A stretch of 6,828 nt of DNA from Alphaproteobacteria bacterium (GTDB lineage: Bacteria > Pseudomonadota > Alphaproteobacteria > ATCC43930 > CGMCC-115725). Shown in pieces: positions 1 through 5,414 of the stretch. A program made the translations under genes and the position numbers. Numbering within the stretch: position 1 is the stretch's first letter; each line of letters opens with the position of its first letter. The DNA is taken from contig JASHTP010000505.1 in NCBI GenBank assembly GCA_030040495.1, positions 1 to 6,828 on the forward strand. The letters are read 5' to 3'. The notes under the pieces are model-generated. The model saw only the letters and a program-made list of their open reading frames with translations. It had not been told where the DNA came from and searched no databases.

Positions 1-332
1 CCGTGGCGCCGGTCGCGATCGCGCAGCAGGCGCGCGTGGCGCTCGGCGACGAGGTGGGCGAGCTGCTGCGGGCGCGCGCCGCGCTGATCCTGATCGGCGA
101 GCGGCCCGGCCTGTCGGCACCGGAAAGCCTCGGCGCCTATTTGACCTATGCGCCCCGGCGCGGCCGCACCGACGCCGAACGCAACTGCGTCTCGAACATC
201 CGTCGCGACGGGCTCGGCTATGACGAAGCGTCGTTCAAGCTCGCCTGGCTGCTGGGCCAGGCGTTCCGCCGCGCGGTGAGCGGCGTCGCGCTCAAGGACG
301 ACAGCGACCGCATCGCCCTCGACGGAAGGTGA
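1..332 (+). CDS. eutC: Ethanolamine ammonia-lyase small subunit, C-terminal part (5' end outside window)
   Basis: This is the C-terminal part of the light chain of adenosylcobalamin-dependent ethanolamine ammonia-lyase, which with EutB converts ethanolamine to acetaldehyde and ammonia. About 109 residues are visible. The family signature is clear: a GDEVGELL helix, then IGERPGLSAPESLGAYLTYA, then GRTDAERNCVSNIR, then a helical tail ending SGVALKDDS. The Cys of ERNCVSN and the GERPGLS loop lie in the conserved cobalamin-binding fold of EutC. The frame is open to the left edge, so the GTG at base 3 is most likely an internal valine and the true start is upstream. The form (short linker, LKDDS tail) resembles the EutC of non-enteric proteobacteria, whose eutBC genes usually lie outside microcompartment operons; that is from memory of the family. 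The gene converges on fliJ with only 7 bases between the stops, and no terminator hairpin is visible there. Confidence 0.95.
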   Translation, partial: VAPVAIAQQARVALGDEVGELLRARAALILIGERPGLSAPESLGAYLTYAPRRGRTDAERNCVSNIRRDGLGYDEASFKLAWLLGQAFRRAVSGVALKDDSDRIALDGR

Positions 333-339
333 TGCAGAC

Positions 340-765
340 CTATTCCCTGCCCGCGTTCTTGCGCCGGAAGCCCTCGACGCCGATCTCGTCGAGCGCCTGC
401 TGCTCGCGCCTTGCGTCGCGCTGCTCCTGCTGCTTCTGGCGGCTGGCGGCGGCGATCTCGTAGCGCTTCGTATCCTGGTAGGCGAGCGCCAGCGCCTCGC
501 GCGCCCGCGCGATCTGCTCTTCCGTCTCGGCCCTTGATTGCTCGAGCCTGCGCCGCCGCTCGATCAGCTGGCGGGCGTAGCCGGCATAGGCGAAGGCGGC
601 CTCGGGCGAGGCCGAGGCGACGGCACGCTCGCGCTCGTCCTCGAGGTCGAGCTTCAGCCGCTCCTCGCCGAGCCGGGCCGCGAGATCCTCGAGCGTGGCG
701 AGATCGCGCCGGCGCTCGTCGAGTTGCCAGCGATGGAGCCGGATGAGGCTGTCGAGGGCGCTCAT
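340..765 (-). CDS. fliJ: Flagellar export protein FliJ
   Basis: FliJ is the small coiled-coil protein that sits like a stalk in the FliI ATPase ring of the flagellar type III export apparatus. It helps connect the ATPase to the FlhA export gate and handles chaperones. The product has 141 residues, usual for FliJ (about 140-150). It is almost wholly helical and highly charged, with long heptad-like stretches (residues about 1-40 and 60-130), no Cys and no membrane segment. The start LDSLIRLHRWQLDERRRDLATLE is typical of alphaproteobacterial FliJ. Its ATG overlaps the fliI stop as ATGA, so it is probably translated by coupling to fliI; the upstream Shine-Dalgarno match is weak. Sequence identity in this family is low, so the call rests on length, coiled-coil character and position directly behind fliI. 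Confidence 0.9.
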   Translation of the reverse strand: MSALDSLIRLHRWQLDERRRDLATLEDLAARLGEERLKLDLEDERERAVASASPEAAFAYAGYARQLIERRRRLEQSRAETEEQIARAREALALAYQDTKRYEIAAASRQKQQEQRDARREQQALDEIGVEGFRRKNAGRE

Positions 766-2087
766 TGCACCGGCGCCTGGAGCAGGGCGGTGAGCTGGGC
801 GTAGCCGCTGGCGAGGTCGGCGCGCTCATCCTTGCGCTGCGCCAGGAAGGCCTCGACGAGCGGATAGCGGCGGATCGCCTCGTCGATCCTGGCGTCGCTG
901 CCGCGCTTGTAGGCGCCGAGGCGGATGAGCTCGGCCATGTCCTCGTAGGTGGAGATGAACTGGCGCGCCGCCGCCACCACCTGGTTCTCGGCGTCGTTGT
1001 TGCATTGCGGCATGGTGCGCGAGATCGAGCGCAGCACGTTGACCGCGGGATAGCGGCCGCGCTCGGCGATGGCGCGGTCGAGCACGATGTGGCCGTCGAG
1101 GATGCCGCGCACCGCGTCGGCGATCGGCTCGTTGTGGTCGTCGCCTTCGACCAGCACGCTGAACAGCCCGGTGATCGTCCCCTTGCCCGTCCCCGGCCCG
1201 GCGCGCTCCAGCAGCTTGGGCAGCTCGGCGAAGACGGTGGGCGTATAGCCCTTGGTGGTCGGCGGCTCGCCGGCGGACAGGCCGATCTCGCGCTGCGCCA
1301 TGGCGAAGCGGGTGATGCTGTCGATGAGGCAGAGCACGTCCTGCTCCCGGTCGCGCAGATACTCGGCGACGGCCAAGGTCAGATAGGCGGCCTGGCGCCG
1401 CATCAGCGGCGATTCATCGGAGGTGGCGACGACGACGACGCTGCGTTTGAGCCCCTCTTCGCCGAGATCGTCCTCGATGAATTCCTGCACCTCGCGGCCG
1501 CGCTCGCCGACCAGGCCGATCACCGTGGCGTCGGCGCCGGTATAGCGGGCGATCATCGACAGCAGCACCGACTTGCCGACCCCCGAGCCGGAGAAGATGC
1601 CCATGCGCTGGCCGCGGCAGCAGGTCAGGAAGGTGTTGAGGCCGCGGACGCCGAGATCGATCTTGCCCTGGACGCGCTTCCTCGCATGGGCGGGCGGCGG
1701 CTGGTTGCGCAGCGGATAGGCGACCCGGCCACGGGGCAGCGGCCCTTTGCCGTCGATCGGCTCGCCCATGGCGTTCACCACCCGGCCGAGCCAGCCGATG
1801 TCGGGATAGATCGCCGCCGGCCGCTCGGCCATCTCGACCTTGGAGCCGAGGCCGACGCCGTCGAGCGGCCCGAACGGCATGAGCAGCGCCCGGCCGGCGC
1901 GGAAACCCACCACCTCGCAGGTCAGGCGCCGTCCCTCCTGTCCCTGGACGACGCAATGCCCGCCGATGGCGAGCCGGTGCGGCAGCCCGCCGACCTCCAG
2001 CAGCATGCCCATGACCCCGGTCACCCGCCCGAAGCGGCGGAACTCCGGGATGAGCGAAAGATCGTCGATCAGGTCGGGAAGGCTCAC
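762..2087 (-). CDS. fliI: Flagellum-specific ATPase FliI (start re-assigned to GTG at 2087; open frame reaches ATG at 2231)
   Basis: FliI is the cytoplasmic ATPase of the flagellar type III export apparatus, related to F1-ATPase beta. In the 489-residue frame counted from the ATG at 2231, the Walker A loop SGSGVGKS is at 214-221, GERGREV with the catalytic Glu at about 242-248, Walker B VLCLID at 299-304, and the ATPase signature PAVNVLRSISR at 395-405. The C-terminal helical domain is complete. I prefer the GTG at 2087 (codon 49), giving 441 residues, close to the usual FliI length. The family homology begins just after it (LPDLIDDLSLIPEFRRFGRVTG), and AAAGGG lies upstream. The 48 extra codons are low-complexity, use rare TTA and have about 69% GC at third positions, well below the gene body. 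They also contain a CtrA box and a GANTC site. The ATG at 2231 has no Shine-Dalgarno, only an A run. fliJ follows with an ATGA overlap. Confidence 0.93.
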   Translation of the reverse strand: MSLPDLIDDLSLIPEFRRFGRVTGVMGMLLEVGGLPHRLAIGGHCVVQGQEGRRLTCEVVGFRAGRALLMPFGPLDGVGLGSKVEMAERPAAIYPDIGWLGRVVNAMGEPIDGKGPLPRGRVAYPLRNQPPPAHARKRVQGKIDLGVRGLNTFLTCCRGQRMGIFSGSGVGKSVLLSMIARYTGADATVIGLVGERGREVQEFIEDDLGEEGLKRSVVVVATSDESPLMRRQAAYLTLAVAEYLRDREQDVLCLIDSITRFAMAQREIGLSAGEPPTTKGYTPTVFAELPKLLERAGPGTGKGTITGLFSVLVEGDDHNEPIADAVRGILDGHIVLDRAIAERGRYPAVNVLRSISRTMPQCNNDAENQVVAAARQFISTYEDMAELIRLGAYKRGSDARIDEAIRRYPLVEAFLAQRKDERADLASGYAQLTALLQAPVQ

Positions 2088-2143
2088 CAAAGGGCCCTTT
2101 GCGCGGCGGCGGGCGCGGTTGCCGGCATCATCGCCAAACGCGC

Positions 2144-2158
2144 TTAATTCAGGGTTAA
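2144..2158 (-). promoter_or_regulatory. CtrA box on the fliI side (TTAA-N7-TTAA)
   Basis: Both half-sites are exact TTAA with the 7-base spacer of the published CtrA consensus (TTAA-N7-TTAA, often followed by C). On the - strand it reads TTAACCCTGAATTAAG. Its centre is about 64 bases upstream of the GTG at 2087. If it covers a -35 region, transcription would start near 2116, leaving a leader of about 30 bases; GATGAT about 25 bases downstream of the box centre is a weak -10 candidate. CtrA activating flagellar genes is established in Caulobacter and others; use of this copy is inferred. Confidence 0.6.
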
Positions 2159-2208
2159 GTCGGCCGGCGAGCGCCGCCTGCCCCGCGCGGGACGCCGGCG
2201 GACGATCC

Positions 2209-2213
2209 GAATC
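2209..2213. promoter_or_regulatory. GANTC site (CcrM adenine methylation) upstream of ctrA
   Basis: GAATC matches the GANTC target of the cell-cycle methyltransferase CcrM found in most alphaproteobacteria. It lies between the two CtrA boxes, 126 bases ahead of the ctrA ATG. In Caulobacter a GANTC in the ctrA P1 promoter ties ctrA transcription to replication passage. The short motif also occurs by chance (for example 2363-2367 inside ctrA, 2708-2712 and 1411-1415), so only its position makes it notable. Confidence 0.4.
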
Positions 2214-2245
2214 TTGGCCCGAAATGGACATTTTTTTGTGCTTGA

Positions 2246-2261
2246 TTAACCCCGTATTAAC
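2246..2261 (+). promoter_or_regulatory. CtrA box on the ctrA side (TTAA-N7-TTAAC)
   Basis: The sequence TTAACCCCGTATTAAC is a perfect match to the full CtrA consensus TTAA-N7-TTAAC. It lies 77 bases upstream of the ctrA ATG. In Caulobacter, phosphorylated CtrA activates its own strong P2 promoter through such a site, so positive autoregulation is the natural reading. The downstream TTAA at 2280-2283 is an extra half-site without a partner at the right spacing. Confidence 0.75.
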
Positions 2262-2338
2262 CTCAGTTGGTAAGAATGATTAAGACGGGGTATGGTTGAT
2301 CTGAACGGATCGGCCGAAGGGTCAAGCGGAGGCGGACG

Positions 2339-3055
2339 ATGCGGGTACTTCTGGTCGAGGATGATTCGGCCACTGCGGCAAGCATCGAGATGATGCTGCG
2401 CGCCGAAGGGTTCATCTGTGACACCACCGATCTCGGCGAGGATGGTCTGGAGATCGGCAAGCTCTACGATTACGACATTATCATTCTCGATCTCATGCTG
2501 CCGGACATCGACGGTTACGAGGTGCTGCGACGGCTGCGCGCGGCGCGGGTGAGGACACCGATCCTCATCCTTTCGGGTCTGGCCGAGCTCGACCACAAGA
2601 TCAAAGGGCTCGGCTTCGGCGCCGACGACTTCCTCACCAAGCCGTTCGACCGGCGCGAGCTCATCGCCCGCATCCAGGCGATCGTGCGGCGCGCCAAGGG
2701 CCATTCGGAATCGGTCATTCGCACCGGCAAGCTCACCGTCAATCTCGACAGCCGCACCGTCGAGGTCGAGGGCCAGCCGCTGCACCTGACCGGCAAGGAA
2801 TACGGCATCCTCGAGCTGCTCTCGCTGCGCAAGGGCACGACGCTCACCAAGGAGATGTTCCTCAATCATCTCTATGGCGGCATGGACGAGCCCGAGCTCA
2901 AGATCATCGACGTCTTCGTCTGCAAGCTCAGGAAGAAGCTTGCCAGCGCCACCAAGGGCGACAATTACATCGAGACGGTCTGGGGCCGCGGCTATGTGCT
3001 GCGCGACCCGCCGACCGAGAACGCCGCCGCCGCGCGCAAGCTCGCCAAGGCCTAG
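2339..3055 (+). CDS. ctrA: Cell-cycle response regulator CtrA
   Basis: CtrA is the OmpR-type response regulator that controls cell division, DNA methylation, pili and flagella in alphaproteobacteria, and in Caulobacter also silences the replication origin. It is phosphorylated through the CckA-ChpT relay. The product has 238 residues. The receiver domain (1-118) shows the acidic pocket E7-D8-D9, phosphoacceptor D51 in DLMLPD, S79 and K101 in TKPF. The winged-helix DNA-binding domain (about 125-225) contains HLTGKEYGILELLSLRKG and the recognition region GGMDEPELKIIDVFVCKLRKK, nearly identical to Caulobacter CtrA, ending in ETVWGRGYVLRDP. A GGAGG at 2328-2332, six bases before the ATG, fixes the start. 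It is divergent to fliIJ, an arrangement I recall from other Hyphomicrobiales. A CtrA box and a GANTC site lie upstream. The tail after LRDP is longer and richer in Ala and Lys than in Caulobacter and ends in KLAKA, not AA. Confidence 0.98.
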   Translation: MRVLLVEDDSATAASIEMMLRAEGFICDTTDLGEDGLEIGKLYDYDIIILDLMLPDIDGYEVLRRLRAARVRTPILILSGLAELDHKIKGLGFGADDFLTKPFDRRELIARIQAIVRRAKGHSESVIRTGKLTVNLDSRTVEVEGQPLHLTGKEYGILELLSLRKGTTLTKEMFLNHLYGGMDEPELKIIDVFVCKLRKKLASATKGDNYIETVWGRGYVLRDPPTENAAAARKLAKA

Positions 3056-3067
3056 GCGAACGCGCCG

Positions 3068-3084
3068 CGAGGGCGAAGCCCTCG
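3068..3084. repeat. Small perfect hairpin after ctrA
   Basis: CGAGGGC and GCCCTCG pair over 7 bases around a GAA loop, 12 bases after the ctrA stop. There is no T run behind it, so it is not a classical intrinsic terminator. It may stabilise the ctrA mRNA 3' end. It shares the GCGAAGCC core with the larger palindrome at 3120-3140. Confidence 0.5.
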
Positions 3085-3119
3085 TCGGCGGCGGCGCCAG
3101 CGGTTGCGGACCTGCCGGC

Positions 3120-3140
3120 GCGAAGCCGCAGCGGCTTCGC
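3120..3140. repeat. Perfect 10-bp palindrome with further pairing outside
   Basis: GCGAAGCCGC and GCGGCTTCGC are perfect reverse complements around a single A. After a 2x2 internal loop the pairing goes on with GCCG (3114-3117) and CGGC (3143-3146). Alternatively, CCTGCC at 3111-3116 can pair with GGCAGG at 3150-3155. No T run follows. It could be an intergenic palindromic repeat unit or a 3' mRNA stabiliser; nothing in this window decides which. Confidence 0.55.
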
Positions 3141-3196
3141 TTCGGCGCAGGCAGGGCAACTGCGGCAGCCGCCCGGCTCCGACTATCCTCGAACAC

Positions 3197-3235
3197 CGAG
3201 ACGGCCGCACCCCGGCGCGGCCGTTTCGCTTTTCT
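3197..3235 (+). terminator. Candidate intrinsic terminator after ctrA
   Basis: CGAGACGGCCGC (3197-3208) pairs with GCGGCCGTTTCG (3217-3228) over 12 base pairs including one G-U, with an 8-base loop, followed directly by CTTTTCT. This is the best Rho-independent terminator shape in the window on the + strand. It lies about 140 bases after the ctrA stop and ahead of the iclR promoter, so it would separate the two transcription units and give ctrA mRNA a structured 3' end. Confidence 0.65.
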
Positions 3236-3273
3236 GCGCCCCCTCCCTCCGACCGCGTCATCTTCGTTCGACA

Positions 3274-3280
3274 TGAAATC
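3274..3280 (+). promoter_or_regulatory. Upstream TGAAATC half-site
   Basis: TGAAATC here repeats the right arm of the palindrome at 3328-3346. It lies just upstream of the candidate -35 element, 46 bases before the next TGAAA copy. No good partner arm is visible to its left. It may be an auxiliary operator half-site of the IclR-type regulator, or chance. Confidence 0.3.
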
Positions 3281-3283
3281 GGC

Positions 3284-3313
3284 TTGACGGCGGCCGACGG
3301 CGGCGCCGATCAT
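3284..3313 (+). promoter_or_regulatory. Candidate sigma70-type promoter for iclR-dehydrogenase-transporter operon
   Basis: TTGACG (3284-3289) matches the -35 consensus in 5 of 6 bases. After an 18-base spacer, GATCAT (3308-3313) matches the -10 consensus in 4 of 6. Transcription would begin near 3320, right at the first TGAAA arm of the putative operator, so a protein bound there would block initiation or early elongation. This is pattern matching only. Confidence 0.4.
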
Positions 3314-3319
3314 CAAGCA

Positions 3320-3346
3320 TGAAAGCTGATTTCACCATATGAAATC
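3320..3346. promoter_or_regulatory. Overlapping palindromes, putative IclR-type operator covering the start codon
   Basis: Two palindromes share an arm. TGAAA-N5-TTTCA occupies 3320-3334, and the perfect GATTTCA-N5-TGAAATC occupies 3328-3346. The TGAAA arms at 3320 and 3340 are 20 bases apart, about two helical turns. IclR-family dimers or tetramers typically bind palindromes of this size near their own promoter, so autorepression is likely. The second palindrome includes the ATG at 3339 used as the regulator start. Confidence 0.5.
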
Positions 3347-4256
3347 ACCTGCGACGGAAGCCGTCGAGAGCGTGCCGCGCCGCAGCATGCGGCCGGGCCA
3401 GGCGACGGGCGCTCTGGACACTCCGCCGGCGGCGAAGGCAAGGCCGATCATCCAATCGGTCGATCGCGCCTTCGACGTGCTGGAGGCGCTGGCCCGCTCG
3501 GCCGGGAAATTGTCGCTGGCGGAGCTCAGCCTGCGCGCCGGGCTCAATGTCAGCACCTGCCATCATCTGGTCGCGACCATGCTGAGCCGCGGCTACATCA
3601 TCCAGGACCGCGAGACCAGGCGCTATTCGCTCAGCAGCAAGGTCTTCGAGTTCAGCGAGGCGCGCACGCGGCAGATCGACCTCGTCGCGCTGGCGATGCC
3701 GTCGCTCCAGCGGCTGAACCGCGCCACCGGCGAGGCGGTCCATCTGGCGGTAATTGAGGGCACCGACCTCATCACCGTCGCCAAGCTCAGCGGCCTCCAT
3801 GCGGTCCGCGTCGATCACGCCATGAGCCAATCGAACGCGGCGCACGCGACGGCCGCCGGCAAGGCGATCCTCGCCTGGCTGCCCGAAAGCGAGATCGACG
3901 GGATCCTCGCCGCCAAGGGCCTCGAGCGCTTTACCGCCGACACCATCGCCGGCCGCGACGCCCTCGTCGAGACGCTGCGCCTCGTCCGCCGCCACGGCTA
4001 TTCCCTCGACCGCGAGGAGTTCCGCCCCGGCGTCTACGGCCTGGGCGCGGCGATCCGCAGCCACAAAGGCATGGTGGTCGGCTCGGTCGCCCTGTCGCTG
4101 CCGATGATGCGCGCCACCGACGAGATCATCCCGACGGCGCGGCGCGCGGTGATCGGCGCCGCCTTGGAGATCAGCAAGGAGCTCGGCTCGGGCGGCGCGC
4201 TCGCGGAGGGCGCGAGGCGAGACGAGGCGGCTTCCGGCGGGCTCCCGTCCCGCTGA
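3339..4256 (+). CDS. IclR-family transcriptional regulator
   Basis: This is a one-component regulator with an N-terminal winged helix-turn-helix and a C-terminal effector-binding domain, probably controlling the two genes behind it. From the ATG at 3339 the product has 305 residues. The first 36 are a proline- and alanine-rich leader outside the family domain, which begins at IIQSVDRAFDVLEALA (37-52). The HTH lies at about 58-84 (LSLAELSLRAGLNVSTCHHLVATM), followed by the wing GYIIQDRETRRYSLSSK. The effector domain (about 113-283) contains DHAMSQSNAAHATAAGKAILA, where the usual HCTA is HATA, and REEFRPGVYGLGAAI, where the usual Cys-containing strand is changed. The start is uncertain: no Shine-Dalgarno precedes 3339, which lies inside a palindrome. 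The ATG at 3387 would give 289 residues, nearer the usual 250-280. The gap to the dehydrogenase is 28 bases. The effector is unknown. Confidence 0.93.
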   Translation: MKSPATEAVESVPRRSMRPGQATGALDTPPAAKARPIIQSVDRAFDVLEALARSAGKLSLAELSLRAGLNVSTCHHLVATMLSRGYIIQDRETRRYSLSSKVFEFSEARTRQIDLVALAMPSLQRLNRATGEAVHLAVIEGTDLITVAKLSGLHAVRVDHAMSQSNAAHATAAGKAILAWLPESEIDGILAAKGLERFTADTIAGRDALVETLRLVRRHGYSLDREEFRPGVYGLGAAIRSHKGMVVGSVALSLPMMRATDEIIPTARRAVIGAALEISKELGSGGALAEGARRDEAASGGLPSR

Positions 4257-4284
4257 ACGAAACCCTTTCCCCGGAGGACAGGAC

Positions 4285-5403
4285 ATGGCGACGAGCAGCG
4301 CGGCCCGCAGCAACCAGTTCGAGATCCCGCGGACCATGAAGGCCTGGGTGCTGGGCGGTCCGGACGAGCTGAAGCTCGTGGAAAAGCCCGTGCCGGAGCC
4401 GGGCAAGGCGGAAGTGCTGGTGCGCGTCGACGCGATCGCGGTCTGCGCGACCGACATCGAGATCATGAAGCACGGCCTGCCGGCGATCGTCGAGGGCCAA
4501 TCCCCCTTCAACCGCAACTTCACCATCGGCCACGAATATATGGGCACGATCGTGAAGCTCGGCCCCTCGGTCGACGAGTTCGAGATCGGCGACCGCATCG
4601 CCGTCGAGGTCCATGCCGGCTGCGGCCGCTGCGCGCGGTGCCGCGAGGGCATGTACACCTCCTGCCTCAATTACGGCTTCCCCTCGAAGGGTCATCGCGC
4701 CAACGGCTTCACCACCGACGGCGGCTTCGCCCAATATGCGGTGAACAGCATCAACACCATGGTGCATGTGCCCGACGACATGCCGGACGAGGAGGCGACG
4801 CTGATCGTCACCGCCGGCACCGCCATGTACGGGCTCGACGTCATGGGCGGGCTGATCGCCGGAGAGGGCGTCGTCGTCACCGGGCCGGGGCCGATCGGCC
4901 TCATGGGCGTCGCCGTCGCCAAGGCGCTCGGGGCCGCGCCGGTGATCCTCACCGGCACGCGCGATCGCCGCCTCGAGATGGGCAGGAAGCTCGGCGCCGA
5001 CGAGGTGGTGAATGTGCGCACCGAGGACGCGGTGGCGGCGGTGCGGCGCACCACCAACGGCAAGGGCGTGCAATACGTGCTCGAATGCTCCGGCGCGCCC
5101 GACGCCCTCAACGACGCGGCGAAGATGGTGAATCGCGGCGGGCGCATTTGCCTCGCCGCCTTCCCGGGCGATCCCGTCCCGGTTGATCTCGCCTATCTCG
5201 TGCGCAACAACATCTACGTCTTCGGCATCCGCGGCGAGGGCAGGAGCGCCACCCACCGCGCCGCGGCGCTCATGGCGCAGAAGCGCTTCGACGCCAAGAT
5301 CATCCATACCCACAGTTTCTCCCTCGACGACGTGCCGACGGCCATCCGCTATGCGCGCGAGCGCATCGAGGACGCGATCAAGGTGGTGGTGAAGATGCGG
5401 TAA
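4285..5403 (+). CDS. Zinc-type medium-chain alcohol dehydrogenase (threonine/sorbitol dehydrogenase-like)
   Basis: A 372-residue medium-chain dehydrogenase that should oxidise a hydroxyl group of a small substrate with NAD(P)+ in the cytosol. The GroES-like catalytic half has C54 and D57 in VCATDIE, GHEYMG with H83 and E84, GDRIAVE at 102-108, and four structural-zinc cysteines C113, C116, C119 and C127. The Rossmann half has GPGPIGLMG at 200-208. The usual third catalytic-zinc ligand (Cys, Glu or Asp) in the segment EEATLIVTAGTAMYG is absent, with Val175/Thr176 there. After the second Rossmann strand comes TGTRDRR instead of the acidic residue of NAD-specific members, so NADP+ is possible. 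GGAGG at 4273-4277, seven bases before the ATG, supports the start. About 18 residues precede the domain proper (MKAWVLGG). It lies between the regulator and the transporter in one operon. The true substrate is unknown. Confidence 0.93.
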   Translation: MATSSAARSNQFEIPRTMKAWVLGGPDELKLVEKPVPEPGKAEVLVRVDAIAVCATDIEIMKHGLPAIVEGQSPFNRNFTIGHEYMGTIVKLGPSVDEFEIGDRIAVEVHAGCGRCARCREGMYTSCLNYGFPSKGHRANGFTTDGGFAQYAVNSINTMVHVPDDMPDEEATLIVTAGTAMYGLDVMGGLIAGEGVVVTGPGPIGLMGVAVAKALGAAPVILTGTRDRRLEMGRKLGADEVVNVRTEDAVAAVRRTTNGKGVQYVLECSGAPDALNDAAKMVNRGGRICLAAFPGDPVPVDLAYLVRNNIYVFGIRGEGRSATHRAAALMAQKRFDAKIIHTHSFSLDDVPTAIRYARERIEDAIKVVVKMR

Positions 5404-5414
5404 GGAGGCGCGCC

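Larger units (their letters stand above)
2088..2338. promoter_or_regulatory. Divergent fliI / ctrA control region
   Basis: If fliI starts at 2087, these 251 bases form the shared control region of fliIJ (leftward) and ctrA (rightward). It is visibly richer in A and T than its surroundings, especially 2229-2300. It holds two TTAA-N7-TTAA sites, one GANTC site and a lone TTAA half-site (2280-2283). The first 144 bases can also be read as an N-terminal extension of FliI. No convincing sigma70 -35/-10 pair stands out, which fits promoters that depend on an activator. Confidence 0.65.

Noticed and set aside
765..2147. Long + strand open frame (460 codons) opposite fliI
   Set aside because: It mirrors fliI exactly, is rich in His, Gly, Ala and Asp as expected for an antisense frame of GC-rich coding DNA, and has no recognisable family.
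2363..2367. GATTC in the first codons of ctrA as a second control methylation site
   Set aside because: It lies in coding sequence where Asp-Asp-Ser is required by the receiver fold; GANTC also occurs at 1411 and 2708 by chance, so no case can be made.
2246..3316. - strand frame of 356 codons covering ctrA
   Set aside because: Shadow of ctrA, which has a strong ribosome site and near-identical family sequence; the reverse translation resembles no protein family.
3056..3338. Small coding frames on both strands in the ctrA-iclR gap
   Set aside because: Their translations are Arg/Ala/Pro-rich, they cross the palindromes and terminator, and none has a ribosome site.
3345..5313. Two overlapping - strand open frames (3345-4670 and 4171-5313) opposite iclR and the dehydrogenase
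   Set aside because: Both lie wholly on well-supported + strand genes and show typical antisense composition with no motif.
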